Assembly: GCA_016793465.1 (NCBI GenBank)
Contig: JAEUJW010000014.1
Location: 1-64,000, forward strand
Reading direction: 5' to 3'
Source: Myxococcales bacterium
Lineage (GTDB): Bacteria; Myxococcota; Polyangia; Nannocystales; Nannocystaceae
DNA: 64,000 bases
The first letter of the stretch is position 1, and every line of letters begins with the position of its first letter. Positions 34,193 through 44,932 of the stretch are shown in pieces. The notes below the pieces were generated by a model. The model had not been told where the DNA came from. It ran no database searches and was given only the letters and a program-made list of their open reading frames with translations. The position numbers and the translations under genes were made by a program.

Positions 34193-35272
34193 ATGACGCG
34201 GATCGTGTGCGCGATGTCCGGCGGCGTGGATTCTTCGGTGGCGGCGGCGCTGCTCGTCGAGGAGGGGCTCGAGGTCGTCGGCATGACGATGCGGCTGTAC
34301 GACGCCCGGCACCAGCCGAGCGGGCGCGCGGGCAGCTGCTGCTCGCCGGCGGAGGTCGACCAGGCCAAGCAGGTGTGCGCGCAGCTGGGGATCCCGCACT
34401 ACACGATCGACGAGCGCGAGCGCTTCGAGGCCAGCGTGATCGACGACTTCGTGCGCGCGTACGCGGCCGGCCGCACGCCCAACCCGTGCGTCCGCTGCAA
34501 CGAGCACGTGAAGTTCGGGCCGCTGCTGGCGCGCGCGCGGGCGCTGGGGGCCGACGTGCTGGCGACCGGGCACTACGCGCGCGTGGCCGGCGGCGAGCTC
34601 CTGCGGGCCAGCGACGACAGCAAGGACCAGAGCTACTTCCTGTTCGCCATGGGCCTGCCGGCGCTGCAGCGCGTGCGCTTCCCGCTGGGCACCTGGCACA
34701 AGGACCAGGTGCGGGCGCGGGCGCGGGCGCTCGGGCTCGTCAACGCGGACGCGCCGGACAGCCAGGAGCTGTGCTTCGCGGGCGGCCGCGATCACGCCGA
34801 CGTGGTCGAGGCGCGGGCCGCCGCGCTCGGGCTCGACGCGGGGGCGCTGGCGCCGGGGCCGATCGTCGATCGCAGCGGGCGGGAGGTCGGGCAGCACGCG
34901 GGCGTGCACCGCGTGACCGTCGGCCAGCGGCGCGGGCTGAGGATCGCGGGCAGCGAGCCGCGCTACGTGCTGCGCGTCGTCCCGGAGCGGCGCGAGGTCG
35001 TCGTCGGCGAGGCCGCGGACCTGCAGGTGCACGAGCTGGTGCTGCGCGACTTTCGTCGGCTCACGCCCTTGCCCGCGCGCGGTGAGGTCGTCGCGGCGGT
35101 GCAGGTCCGGCACCGCGGCAAGCCGGCGGAGGCGACCATCGTGCTCGACGGGGACACCGCGCGCGTGCGCTTCGCGGCGCCGATCGCCGCGGCGGCGCCG
35201 GGCCAGGCCGCGGTCGTCTACGACGGCGCGCGCGTGCTCGGCGGCGGGTGGATCGCGGAGGACGGCGCGTGA
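34193..35272 (+). CDS. mnmA: tRNA-specific 2-thiouridylase MnmA
   Basis: 359 residues. It inserts sulfur at C2 of the wobble uridine of tRNA-Lys, tRNA-Glu and tRNA-Gln. Motifs are the PP-loop SGGVDSS (9-15), NPCVRCNEHVKF with catalytic C99, the GHYAR loop, SKDQSYFLF, and the second catalytic cysteine C194 in DSQELCFAGG. VTVGQRRGL and the C-terminal beta barrel are present. A GGAGG ribosome site precedes the ATG. Its stop overlaps the rnc GTG. Cysteine desulfurase lies directly upstream. Two of its substrates, tRNA-Glu(TTC) and tRNA-Lys(TTT), are encoded 9 kb away at 44.6 kb. Confidence 0.95.
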   Translation: MTRIVCAMSGGVDSSVAAALLVEEGLEVVGMTMRLYDARHQPSGRAGSCCSPAEVDQAKQVCAQLGIPHYTIDERERFEASVIDDFVRAYAAGRTPNPCVRCNEHVKFGPLLARARALGADVLATGHYARVAGGELLRASDDSKDQSYFLFAMGLPALQRVRFPLGTWHKDQVRARARALGLVNADAPDSQELCFAGGRDHADVVEARAAALGLDAGALAPGPIVDRSGREVGQHAGVHRVTVGQRRGLRIAGSEPRYVLRVVPERREVVVGEAADLQVHELVLRDFRRLTPLPARGEVVAAVQVRHRGKPAEATIVLDGDTARVRFAAPIAAAAPGQAAVVYDGARVLGGGWIAEDGA

Positions 35273-36051
35273 ACCTGCCGGCCGTGCTCGTCACGCTGCC
35301 CGATCCGGGGGCCGACGCCGAGGCGCTCGCGCGGCTCGGCGAGCGCCTCGGCCACGCCTTCGCCAGGCCCGCGCTGCTGCGGGCCGCGCTGACGCTGCCG
35401 TCGTGGGTCAACGAGCACGCCGGCGCCGGCTGGCCCGGCCACGCCTGCCTCGAGTTCCTCGGCGACGCGGTCCTCGATCTGGTGACCGCCGACGCGCTGT
35501 GGCGGCGCTTCCCCGATCTGAACGAAGGGACATTGACGCGGCTGCAGGCCAGCGTGGTCTCGGAGGCGGCGCTGGCCGCCGCGGCGCGGGAGTTCGGGCT
35601 CGGCGAGTTCTTGTACATCGGCCGCGGCGACCGCCACTCGGGGGCGATCGACCGCGCGGGCACGCTGGCCGACTCGCTCGAGGCGGTGCTGGCCGCCGTG
35701 TTCCTCGACGCGCGGGCCGCCGGCGGCGAGCCGCTGACCGCCGCCGCCAGGGTCGTCGAGGTGCTGCTCGGGGCCCGCATCGCCGGCCTGCGCCCCGACG
35801 ACGGCGTCGACCCCAAGAGCCGCCTGCAAGCGGTGCTGCAGGCGAAGCACCGCCGGACCCCGAGCTACGCGCCGGTCGGCGAGCGCGCGGGCGGCCCGGA
35901 TCCGCAGTGGCGCGTCGAGGTCCGCTTCACCGCCGACGACGGCCGGGTCCACGTGCTCGGCGAGGGCGCCGGCCGGAGCATCCGCCTCGCGGAGCAGGCC
36001 GCGGCGGCGGCGGCGCTCGAGCGGCTCGCAGCATCGCCTGAAGAATTTTGA
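35269..36051 (+). CDS. rnc: Ribonuclease III
   Basis: 260 residues. Endonuclease for double-stranded RNA in rRNA and mRNA processing. The catalytic domain has the signature CLEFLGDAVLDLVTADALW, then LTRLQASVVSEAALA, YIGRGDRHSG and TLADSLEAVLAAVFLD with the second metal-binding acidic residues. The C-terminal dsRNA-binding domain runs from DPKSRLQAVLQAKH to AAAAALERL. GTG 35269 overlaps the mnmA stop (GTGA), so translation is coupled. The start is a few residues shorter than the alternative GTG at 35248. Gene order cysteine desulfurase-mnmA-rnc is unusual, as rnc normally sits with era. Confidence 0.93.
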   Translation: MNLPAVLVTLPDPGADAEALARLGERLGHAFARPALLRAALTLPSWVNEHAGAGWPGHACLEFLGDAVLDLVTADALWRRFPDLNEGTLTRLQASVVSEAALAAAAREFGLGEFLYIGRGDRHSGAIDRAGTLADSLEAVLAAVFLDARAAGGEPLTAAARVVEVLLGARIAGLRPDDGVDPKSRLQAVLQAKHRRTPSYAPVGERAGGPDPQWRVEVRFTADDGRVHVLGEGAGRSIRLAEQAAAAAALERLAASPEEF

Positions 36052-36155
36052 AATTTGTCGAGCCTCCGTCGGCGACACGACGCACGCGGACGCGGGCGCC
36101 GACGCTGCCCTCCGCGCCCGCGGTGCTCTTGGACCGCCGAGCTCGCCGACGCAGG

Positions 36156-37162
36156 TCAGCTCATGCCGAGCAGCTCGCGCACGCTGCCCGCGAACGCCGC
36201 GGTCGGCAGGCACATGCGGGCCCCGGCGGCCCGGGCCTGGACGCGGATCTCGTCGGTGGGCGCGTCGTGCACGGCGATGATCTGGGGCGGTTGCCCGCTC
36301 GCCGCGAGCTTCTGGATGACCTCGCTCGACTTGATGTCGGGCACCGTCATCGACACGATCACGTGGCGCGGCGGGGCCGACTGGGCGACCAGCAGCGCGT
36401 CGGCGCCGGTCTGGGCGGTGACGACCTCGACCCCGGCGGAGGCGTCGGAGCCCGCGCGGGGGGCGGTGAGTTCGTCCTTCACGCGGGCGCGGAACTCGGC
36501 GTTCTGGGTGACGATGAGGACGCGGGCGACGTCGCGGCCGCCGCTCGTGTCGGACCTGCCGGCGGGGCGCTCCTCGTCGCGGAGGTTGAAGGCCTCGCGC
36601 ACGCGGCGGCGCACGTCGACGATGTCGAGCGGCTTGCGCAGGCAGGCGACCGCGCCGGCGGCGAGGATGCGCTCCATGTTGGCGTCGGTGTAGTAGCCGG
36701 TGATGGCGATGATCTCGGTGTGCGTGGTCGACGGGTCGCGCTTCAGGCGGGCGCACACCTCGAAGCCGTCGACGCCGGGCATCATGAGGTCGAGGAAGAT
36801 CAGCTGGGGGCGGAACAGGGCCACGCTGCGGCCGGCGTCGAAGGCGTCGCGGGCGACCTCGACGTCGAACTGGTGGGACAGCTCCTTGACGACGTCGCGG
36901 ACGAGGTCGAGGACCACGGGTTCGTCGTCGATGACGAGGATGCGGCCGACCTCGCTGCCGGTCGGCACGGTGAACGGGATCCCGCGCTCCTGGCACACGC
37001 GCTCGAGGTCCTCGCGGCGCACGCGGCGGTGGCCGCCGACCGTCTTGAACGCGGGGATGAGGCCGTCCTCGATCCAGCGGATGACGGTGGTCGGTGTGAC
37101 GCAGCAGATGCGCGCGACATCGTGGGTGGAGTAGGTGTCCTTGATCGGTGTGCGCACGCGGC

Positions 37163-37166
<4 letters not shown>
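36156..37166 (-). CDS. Response regulator with MerR/excisionase-type HTH and two receiver-like domains
   Basis: 336 residues. Residues 11-62 are a MerR/excisionase-like DNA-binding motif (YSTHDVARICCVTPTTVIRW, then GHRRVRREDLERVC). Residues 75-195 form a receiver with D80/D81, phospho-acceptor D126 (LIFLDLMMPGVDGFE) and the conserved Lys in CLRKPLD. Residues 215-334 resemble a second receiver, but the acceptor Asp is replaced (VIVSMTVPD), so it is likely a pseudo-receiver. Its ATG overlaps the stop of the upstream histidine kinase gene (ATGA), so the two form a cognate pair. An N-terminal DNA-binding domain is the reverse of the usual order. Confidence 0.9.
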
Positions 37167-39775
<2,609 letters not shown>

Positions 39776-39879
39776 CGGGCAGAGATAGCAAACATTCGCG
39801 GCGGGCCGGTAGGGGGCCGCGGGTGTGCAGGCGATTTCCGGCGGTGTTTCGCGCCCGGGATCGGTATCCTCCCGGCCCG

Positions 39880-40602
39880 ATGTCGATCACCTTCGATCCG
39901 TCGAGCACGCCCCGGCCGCCGCGGCCGGCGGCCACGGTGGTGCTGCTGCGGGCCCGCGCGGACGGGCCGCCCGACGTGTTCATGCTGCGGCGCTCGTCCA
40001 GGAGCCCGTTCATGCCCGACGCGCTGGTGTTCCCCGGGGGGGCTGTCGACCCCGAGGACGGCGCGCCCGGCAGCGACGAGGCGTTCGTCGCGGCGGCGCG
40101 GCGCGAATGTCGCGAAGAAGCGGGCGTGGATCTCGGGGCGCGGGCGCTCCACTGGTTCGACACGTGGGTCACTCCGTCGGCCGAGCCGCGCCGCTACGAG
40201 GCCCGGTTCTTCCTCGCCGACGTCGCCGACGGGGAGTTCGTCGACGCCGCCGCCGACGGGCACGAGACCCTCGACGGGCGCTGGGCGAGCGCGGGCGAGT
40301 ACCTCGCGCAGGCCGAGGCCGGCGCGGTCGACCTGCCGCCGCCGACGCTGTGCACGCTGATGCGCCTGGCCGACGCGCGCGGGGCCGGCCTGCGCGGGCT
40401 GACGAGCGACGACGTGCGCCCGCCGGTGCTGCCGAAGGGGCTGCTGCAGCCGGGGGCGGACGGGTCGGCGCAGCTGGTGGTCGTGTTCCCGCACGACCCG
40501 GCCTACGCGGAGCTCGCCGGCGAGTCGGGGCCGGTGCCGGAGCGCGTGCTCGACCTGCCGACGCGGCTGGTCCGCGACGGCGCGCGCTGGAGGGCCCCAT
40601 GA
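39880..40602 (+). CDS. NUDIX hydrolase, NUDT19-like
   Basis: 240 residues. The Nudix box is GGAVDPEDGAPGSDEAFVAA followed by ARRECREEAGVDLG, fitting GX5EX7REUXEEXGU with a stretched spacer. The preceding RRSSRSPFMPDALVFPGG and the insertion within the box are typical of the NUDT19/RP2 branch, which hydrolyses CoA derivatives. Start ATG 39880 follows a TATCCT box by 9 nt. It heads a coupled cluster with two lipoprotein genes through an ATGA overlap. Substrate assignment is from family resemblance only. Confidence 0.88.
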   Translation: MSITFDPSSTPRPPRPAATVVLLRARADGPPDVFMLRRSSRSPFMPDALVFPGGAVDPEDGAPGSDEAFVAAARRECREEAGVDLGARALHWFDTWVTPSAEPRRYEARFFLADVADGEFVDAAADGHETLDGRWASAGEYLAQAEAGAVDLPPPTLCTLMRLADARGAGLRGLTSDDVRPPVLPKGLLQPGADGSAQLVVVFPHDPAYAELAGESGPVPERVLDLPTRLVRDGARWRAP

Positions 40603-41639
40603 AGATGTCACGAACAGTACTGCTGGCGGCGCTGCTGCTCGGCGGCTGCGAGCGCGGGGGCGGCGAGGCGCCGAAGGCCGAGGCCGAGGCGGGCAAGAAG
40701 GTCGACCCGTTCGCCGAGCCGGAGCGGGCGACGACCACGCACCCGCTGCTCGCGTGGATCGATCCGGACGCGGTCGCCGCGGTGTACACGCGGGTCGATC
40801 CGTCGCTCGACCTCGAGGCCTTCGCGGCGCTGTTCGCGGTGCCGCCGCGGGCGGCGCACATGCTCCGCGACCTGCGGGCCTTCGACGACGGGCTGGCCGC
40901 GCTGCTGACCGGCAGCGGGCCGCCGCCGTCCGAGTGGCTGACCAAGGAGGCGGTCGTGATGATGGCCCCGTCGGGGCAGGCGCCGTACATGGTCCGCGGC
41001 CTCACGCGGCCGCGCGCCGAGGTCGAGGCGTGGCTGCAGGCCGCGGGCATGCAGCGCGAGACGATCGAGGGCATGGCGGTGTGGGCCCCGCTGCCGGGGC
41101 CCGACGCCGACGCCGAGGCCCCGCAGGAGGTCGGCGCGGCCGCCGGCATGATGGCCGCGGCGGCGTTCCCGTGGCGCCTGGTGTTCCTCGACGACACCAC
41201 CGTCGGCGGCATGTCGTTGAAGGAGCTCGGCACCGGGCTCGGGCCGCTGACCGCGGCGCGCGATCTGCCGGCCTCGGAGCTCGAGACGGAGTGGACGCGC
41301 CTGTTCCGCGAGGACGCCGAGCTCGTGCTCGAGATGTACGCCGGCGGGCCCATGCTGAGCCTCGACATGACCGACGACGTGGCCCGCACGCACCTGTCGA
41401 TCCGCCGCTGGCAGCAGTCGGGGCTCGACGGCTCGGTCGAGCTGGTGCCGATCGGCGACGACGAAGCGATGACCCGCGCGGCCGCCGAGCTCGAGGCCCG
41501 CAGCCCCGAGCACGAGACCGACGCGATCCGCGAGCTCTACGGGCGAGCGGCGTTCACGGTCGAGGGGCCCACGGTGCGCGGGCGCCTGCAGCTCGCCGCC
41601 GAGGACCTGGCGCCGCTGCGCCGGTCAGGGGCCGGGTGA
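40599..41639 (+). CDS. Hypothetical lipoprotein
   Basis: 346 residues. Type II signal with lipobox LLGGC (TVLLAALLLGGCERGGG). The mature part has HPLLAWIDPDAVAAVYTRVD, a Met-rich middle (VMMAPSGQAPYMVRGL, MMAAAAFPWRLVFLDD), and ends in a helical region. I recognise no domain. The DPDAVAAVYTR-type opening recalls a fold repeated in myxobacterial DUF-type lipoproteins, but I cannot name it. ATG overlaps the NUDIX stop and its TGA overlaps the next start, so three genes are translationally coupled. Confidence 0.8.
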   Translation: MKMSRTVLLAALLLGGCERGGGEAPKAEAEAGKKVDPFAEPERATTTHPLLAWIDPDAVAAVYTRVDPSLDLEAFAALFAVPPRAAHMLRDLRAFDDGLAALLTGSGPPPSEWLTKEAVVMMAPSGQAPYMVRGLTRPRAEVEAWLQAAGMQRETIEGMAVWAPLPGPDADAEAPQEVGAAAGMMAAAAFPWRLVFLDDTTVGGMSLKELGTGLGPLTAARDLPASELETEWTRLFREDAELVLEMYAGGPMLSLDMTDDVARTHLSIRRWQQSGLDGSVELVPIGDDEAMTRAAAELEARSPEHETDAIRELYGRAAFTVEGPTVRGRLQLAAEDLAPLRRSGAG

Positions 41640-42454
41640 GCCGCCGGGCGGTCGCCGCGCTGCTGCTGGCGGCGTGCGGGCCCGGCGCCGAGCCGACAGG
41701 TCCGAAGGGACAGGTCGAGGTGGCCGTGGAGACAGGTCCGAAGGGACAGGTCCCGAAGGCCAGCTCGTGCGACGCTGCGGGCGAGACGCTGGCGGGCGGC
41801 GCGTGGCTGCCCGACGCGGCCCGCCTGGCGGTGCTCGTCGACCTCGACGATCCGGCGCTGGCGGCCGCGAGCGCGCGGGTGGAGGCCGGCGCGGGCGGCC
41901 GCGGGCTGCCGGTGGTCGCCGGGCTGGCGCTCGCGCAGCTCGGGCTGCAGACCACGATCGTGCGCGGCACGCTGGCGCGGGCCGGGCTGCGTCCGCGGGA
42001 GCTGGCGCTGGTCCATGGGCCCGACGGCGCGGTCATCTGGGTGCTGCGGGCGCGCTGCGACCTGCGGGATCTGCAGGCGGCGATGGCGTCGGCGTGGGGC
42101 GTGCGCGGGCGCGCCGTGAGCGGCGGCGAGGTGGCCGAGGCGCCGGCCGGCTCGAGCTTCCCGCACGACGTGGTGTTCCTGCCGGAGGACCTCGTGGCCC
42201 TGGTCCCGGCGGGGCAGGCGACGGCGCTGCTGCGGTGGTTCACGGCGTCCGCGGGGCCCCCGGCGATCGGCCCCGGCGCTGCAGCGAACGGGCCGCGCCC
42301 GGGCGAGGTGCTGGCGGAGATCCCCCCGGCGCCGGTGCGGGGCGTGTTGACCGGCACGTCGCTGCTGAGCGGCGACGGCGTCGCGAGGCCGCCGTCGATC
42401 CGGACGATCCGGGCGAGCGCCGAGGGGCTCGAGATCGACGGTTCGTTGCAGTAG
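41636..42454 (+). CDS. Hypothetical lipoprotein with repeat-derived insert
   Basis: 272 residues from GTG 41636. Signal with lipobox LLAAC. Residues 19-40 contain two copies of TGPKGQV, encoded by two copies of the dispersed element (CAGGTCCGAAGGGACAGGT) that inserted in frame. The rest has WLPDAARLAVLVDLDDPALA, VHGPDGAVIWVLRARCDL, HDVVFLPEDLVALVPAG, a layout similar to its coupled upstream neighbour, suggesting distant paralogy. No known domain is recognised. Likely outer- or inner-membrane lipid-anchored. Confidence 0.75.
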   Translation: MSRRAVAALLLAACGPGAEPTGPKGQVEVAVETGPKGQVPKASSCDAAGETLAGGAWLPDAARLAVLVDLDDPALAAASARVEAGAGGRGLPVVAGLALAQLGLQTTIVRGTLARAGLRPRELALVHGPDGAVIWVLRARCDLRDLQAAMASAWGVRGRAVSGGEVAEAPAGSSFPHDVVFLPEDLVALVPAGQATALLRWFTASAGPPAIGPGAAANGPRPGEVLAEIPPAPVRGVLTGTSLLSGDGVARPPSIRTIRASAEGLEIDGSLQ

Positions 42455-42643
42455 CGGCGAACGAGGGCGGGACGCGGTCAGGTGTCCGCGAAGCGAGCGG
42501 CCGCGCGCTCGCAACGTGTTCGTGGCGGAAATGTGGCGCCGAAGACCGCGGGCGCGGATGGTTCGTGTTCAACGCGGTGCGGCGTCGTGCGGCCGCATGC
42601 GTCGCGCCCGTCGGTGATCGACGAGGCGATCCGACCCGGGCCT

Positions 42644-42672
42644 TTGAGAGGCGCCCTGGCCGGACTTGTGAT
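42644..42672 (+). promoter_or_regulatory. Candidate sigma-70 promoter for the lipoprotein array
   Basis: TTGAGA at 42644-42649, 17-bp spacer, TGTGAT at 42667-42672 which also forms an extended TGATACCGT box (42669-42677). Transcription would start near 42680, giving a short leader with AGGAG at 42691-42695 ahead of GTG 42706. The rest of 42455-42643 shows nothing I can name. Confidence 0.5.
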
Positions 42673-42705
42673 ACCGTCCGAACCCTCTCGAGGAGATCCT
42701 GAATC

Positions 42706-43431
42706 GTGAAGCTGCTCCGAACTCTTGCTGTTCCTCTCCTGGTCATCGGTCTGGCTGTCAGTTGCGGCAAAAAGACCCCAGACGGCACGACCCCCCCGGG
42801 CGAGACCGGCGGCGCCGGTGCGAGCGACGGCGGCGGCGGCGGCGGCGGTGACGCCGGTGGCGGCGACGCCGGTGGCGGCGGCGGTGATGCCGGCGCCGCG
42901 GAGGGCGGGGCCGAGGGCGGCGAGAAGCCGCCGGAGGGCCCGGACCCGAGCAAGGTGTGCGACGCCGAGGTCCAGGACCCGAAGTCGCTGTTCGCCGACA
43001 ACGTGCTGATCCGCCTGCCGAAGGGCGTCGACCTGGTCGAGCAGACGCCGTTCTTCGCGCGCATCACCAGCTCGAACACGATGTCGACGTGCGACGCGAT
43101 CGTCAGCTACGCGGCGGTCGGTTACTTCGACTCGAAGGACCCCAAGAAGGACCTGAAGAGCATCCGCGACGAGACCATCTCGAACGCGCGTCAGGTCTCG
43201 CCGGGCGAGGTGACGTGGGGCGACGAGACGACCAAGAACCGCGACTACGCGGCGTCGTACCAGATCCCCGAGGGCCCGAAGGGCGAGCCGCCGATCAAGG
43301 GCTGGCTGGTGCTGAAGGAGCGCGCGGGCATCATGTTCTGGGCGGCCTTCGAGACCCACCCGAACGCCTGGAACGCGGTCAAGAAGTCGTTCGAGGAGTC
43401 GGGCAAGCGCCTGCTCATCACCAAGAAGTGA
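42706..43431 (+). CDS. Lipoprotein, first copy of a tandem family
   Basis: 241 residues. Signal with LAVSC lipobox (VIGLAVSCGKK). A Gly/Asp/Ala-rich spacer (25-80) is followed by a compact domain: SLFADNVLIRLPKGVDLVEQ, TCDAIVSYAAVGYFDS, RDYAASYQIPEG and AFETHPNAWNAVKKSFEESG. Two Cys (C84 and C125 region) may pair. The downstream gene at 43639 is a clear paralogue, sharing RLPKGVxLVEQ, YAAVGxF, GWLVL and ESGKRLL. Between them lies a broken third copy. GTG start with AGGAG 10 nt upstream. Function unknown, envelope associated. Confidence 0.8.
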   Translation: MKLLRTLAVPLLVIGLAVSCGKKTPDGTTPPGETGGAGASDGGGGGGGDAGGGDAGGGGGDAGAAEGGAEGGEKPPEGPDPSKVCDAEVQDPKSLFADNVLIRLPKGVDLVEQTPFFARITSSNTMSTCDAIVSYAAVGYFDSKDPKKDLKSIRDETISNARQVSPGEVTWGDETTKNRDYAASYQIPEGPKGEPPIKGWLVLKERAGIMFWAAFETHPNAWNAVKKSFEESGKRLLITKK

Positions 43432-43445
43432 GGTCGTCATGAAGC

Positions 43446-43631
43446 GTGGTCGTCGCCCTGCTGCTGGCCTGCGAGCCCGCGACGACGCCCACGAAGACGA
43501 CGCCCACGAGCTCGGGTCCGGATCCGCCGACGGCGGGTTCGGGCCCGCTGGCGTATCATCCGCGGGCGTGGGACGCGGCCCAGAAGTCGTTCGAGGAGCC
43601 GGGCCAGCGCCGGCGCATCACCGAAAAGCGA
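43446..43631 (+). pseudogene. Broken middle copy of the tandem lipoprotein family
   Basis: The frame from GTG 43446 reads VVVALLLACEPATTPTKTT (lipoprotein start) and then jumps directly to HPRAWDAAQKSFEEPGQRRR, the last part of the family domain. Roughly 150 codons of the central domain are deleted. The ATG equivalent (43439) is one base out of frame. The stop codon TGA of the intact copy is CGA here (43629-43631), so the frame continues into the next gene. The flanking sequence GAGGTCGTCATGAAG recurs after both copies, showing how the array duplicated. Confidence 0.75.
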
Positions 43632-43638
43632 GGTCGTC

Positions 43639-44400
43639 ATGAAGCGCGCGGGGGCGATGTTCGTGTGTCTGCTCGGCCTGCCGGGCCTGGTGTTGATCGG
43701 CTGCAAGACGTCGGCGTCGTACTCGTCGGGCACCGGGACCACGAGCCCGGACCAGCACGGCAAGCCGCCGCTGTCGACGGACACCGGCGGCGGCGCTGCC
43801 CCGGGCGGCGCGGCGGGCGGAGAGCCGGCGGCGGCGGGCGGCGGCGGGGCTCCGGCGCCGTGCGTGCCGGCGCTGGCCGACCTGTCGACGTCGCTGTTCA
43901 GCGGGCGCGTGCTGATCAAGCTGCCGAAGGGCGTCGAGCTGGTCGAGCAGAACCCGTTCCTCGCGGTCGCCGCGGCCCCGCAGTCGACCACGAGCTGCGG
44001 CGGCGTGATCAAGTACGCGGCGGTCGGGTTCTTCGAGTGGCCGGCGGGCACCGACATCACCGCGGTCCGCGAGCACCTGATGGAGCTGCGCGGGATCAAG
44101 GCCGAGCAGCTGACGTACTCGGAGGAGGGCACCCGCGGCCGCCACCACACGGCCGCGTACACGGCGGCGGTCGACCCCAAGACCAACGCGCCCGAGACGC
44201 GCGGCTGGCTGGTCCTGCGCGACGCGCCGAACGACAAGTACGCCTACTTCGCCCTGTTCGAGGCCGACCCGGCCGCGTTCGACGGGCTGAAGGCGGTGTT
44301 CCAGGAGTCGGGCAAGCGCCTGCTGGTCAAGCCGCGGGCGCTGCAGGCCGCGGACCAGGTCGAAGCCGGGCCGAACGGCAAGCCCAAGGCCGCGAAGTAG
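43639..44400 (+). CDS. Lipoprotein, third copy of the tandem family
   Basis: 253 residues. Signal with lipobox LIGC (LPGLVLIGCKTS), a Gly/Ala/Pro spacer, then the family domain: SLFSGRVLIKLPKGVELVEQ, SCGGVIKYAAVGFFEWP, TAAYTAAVDPKTNAPETRGW and FQESGKRLLVKPR, with a 20-residue extension at the C-terminus. Paralogue of the gene at 42706. Start ATG 43639 is in the shared GAGGTCGTCATGAAG context. The tRNA-Glu and tRNA-Lys genes lie 178 bp downstream. Function unknown. Confidence 0.8.
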   Translation: MKRAGAMFVCLLGLPGLVLIGCKTSASYSSGTGTTSPDQHGKPPLSTDTGGGAAPGGAAGGEPAAAGGGGAPAPCVPALADLSTSLFSGRVLIKLPKGVELVEQNPFLAVAAAPQSTTSCGGVIKYAAVGFFEWPAGTDITAVREHLMELRGIKAEQLTYSEEGTRGRHHTAAYTAAVDPKTNAPETRGWLVLRDAPNDKYAYFALFEADPAAFDGLKAVFQESGKRLLVKPRALQAADQVEAGPNGKPKAAK

Positions 44401-44519
44401 GGATCCGCCGCTCCGGGCGCACGCGGAGGTTCCTCGGGTGCGGGCCGGGCGGGCGGCGATCCGGGCCAGGGGGGCCGAACGGGCCTCCGGCGGCCCGGCG
44501 CTGGCGGCCACGAGCCCGC

Positions 44520-44548
44520 TTGCAGGCGCGGCCCTTCTCCCTTATAAG
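44520..44548 (+). promoter_or_regulatory. Sigma-70 promoter of the tRNA-Glu/tRNA-Lys operon
   Basis: TTGCAG (44520-44525), 17-bp spacer, TATAAG (44543-44548). Transcription would start near 44555, 23 bp before mature tRNA-Glu. The tRNA-Val gene has an almost identical promoter. Confidence 0.8.
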
Positions 44549-44577
44549 CACACTCCCAAGCGCGGCGAAGAACCATA

Positions 44578-44653
44578 GACCCTGTCGTCTAGAGGCCTAG
44601 GACAGTGGCCTTTCACGCCACCAACACGGGTTCGAATCCCGTCAGGGTCGCCA
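44578..44653 (+). tRNA. tRNA-Glu (TTC)
   Basis: 76 nt including an encoded CCA (44651-44653). Acceptor GACCCTG pairs with CAGGGTC (44643-44649). The anticodon stem is GTGGC/GCCAC, with loop CTTTCAC giving TTC at 44612-44614. The T-arm is GGGTTCGAATCCC. It precedes tRNA-Lys by 8 bp in the same transcript. Its wobble U is a substrate of MnmA. Confidence 0.96.
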
Positions 44654-44661
44654 CCTCGCCA

Positions 44662-44734
44662 GGGCTCGTAGCTCAGATGGTAGAGCAACGGACTTTTAAT
44701 CCGTGGGTCGTCGGTTCGATCCCGACCGAGCTCA
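44662..44734 (+). tRNA. tRNA-Lys (TTT)
   Basis: 73 nt, CCA not encoded. Acceptor GGGCTCG pairs with CGAGCTC (one G-U). Anticodon stem ACGGA/TCCGT with loop CTTTTAA gives TTT at 44695-44697. T-arm GTCGGTTCGATCCCGAC. Second gene of the pair with tRNA-Glu. Confidence 0.96.
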
Positions 44735-44744
44735 TTCAATGAAT

Positions 44745-44793
44745 CGTCGGTCCGTCACCTGCGCGGCGTAGGCGTCGGGGCTGGGGACCGACG
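44745..44793 (+). terminator. Long-loop inverted repeat after the tRNA operon
   Basis: CGTCGGTCC (44745-44753) pairs perfectly with GGACCGACG (44785-44793) across a 31-nt GC-rich loop. It is placed as expected for a tRNA operon terminator but lacks a T-run. Confidence 0.45.
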
Positions 44794-44932
44794 GCCTCAC
44801 CCCGCGGCGCGGGCGAGTCGGGCGCGCACGTGCACGGCTGTCCGCATCGCGGTTCGGGCGTTTGTTGGGCGTCACCGGGGGCGCCTTGATACCCTGGCGA
44901 CGATCCGCGAGCCGATCCAAAGAGGTGGGACC

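Noticed and set aside
42482..42709. A 75-codon plus-strand frame upstream of the first tandem lipoprotein
   Set aside because: Its composition is unlike neighbouring genes, it has no homology I recognise, and it runs over the candidate promoter and start region.
43439..43642. A 67-codon gene starting at ATG 43439
   Set aside because: Its frame gives an unrelated Arg/Asp/Gly-rich peptide, while the next frame matches lipoprotein copies on both sides; it is better read as the broken middle copy.
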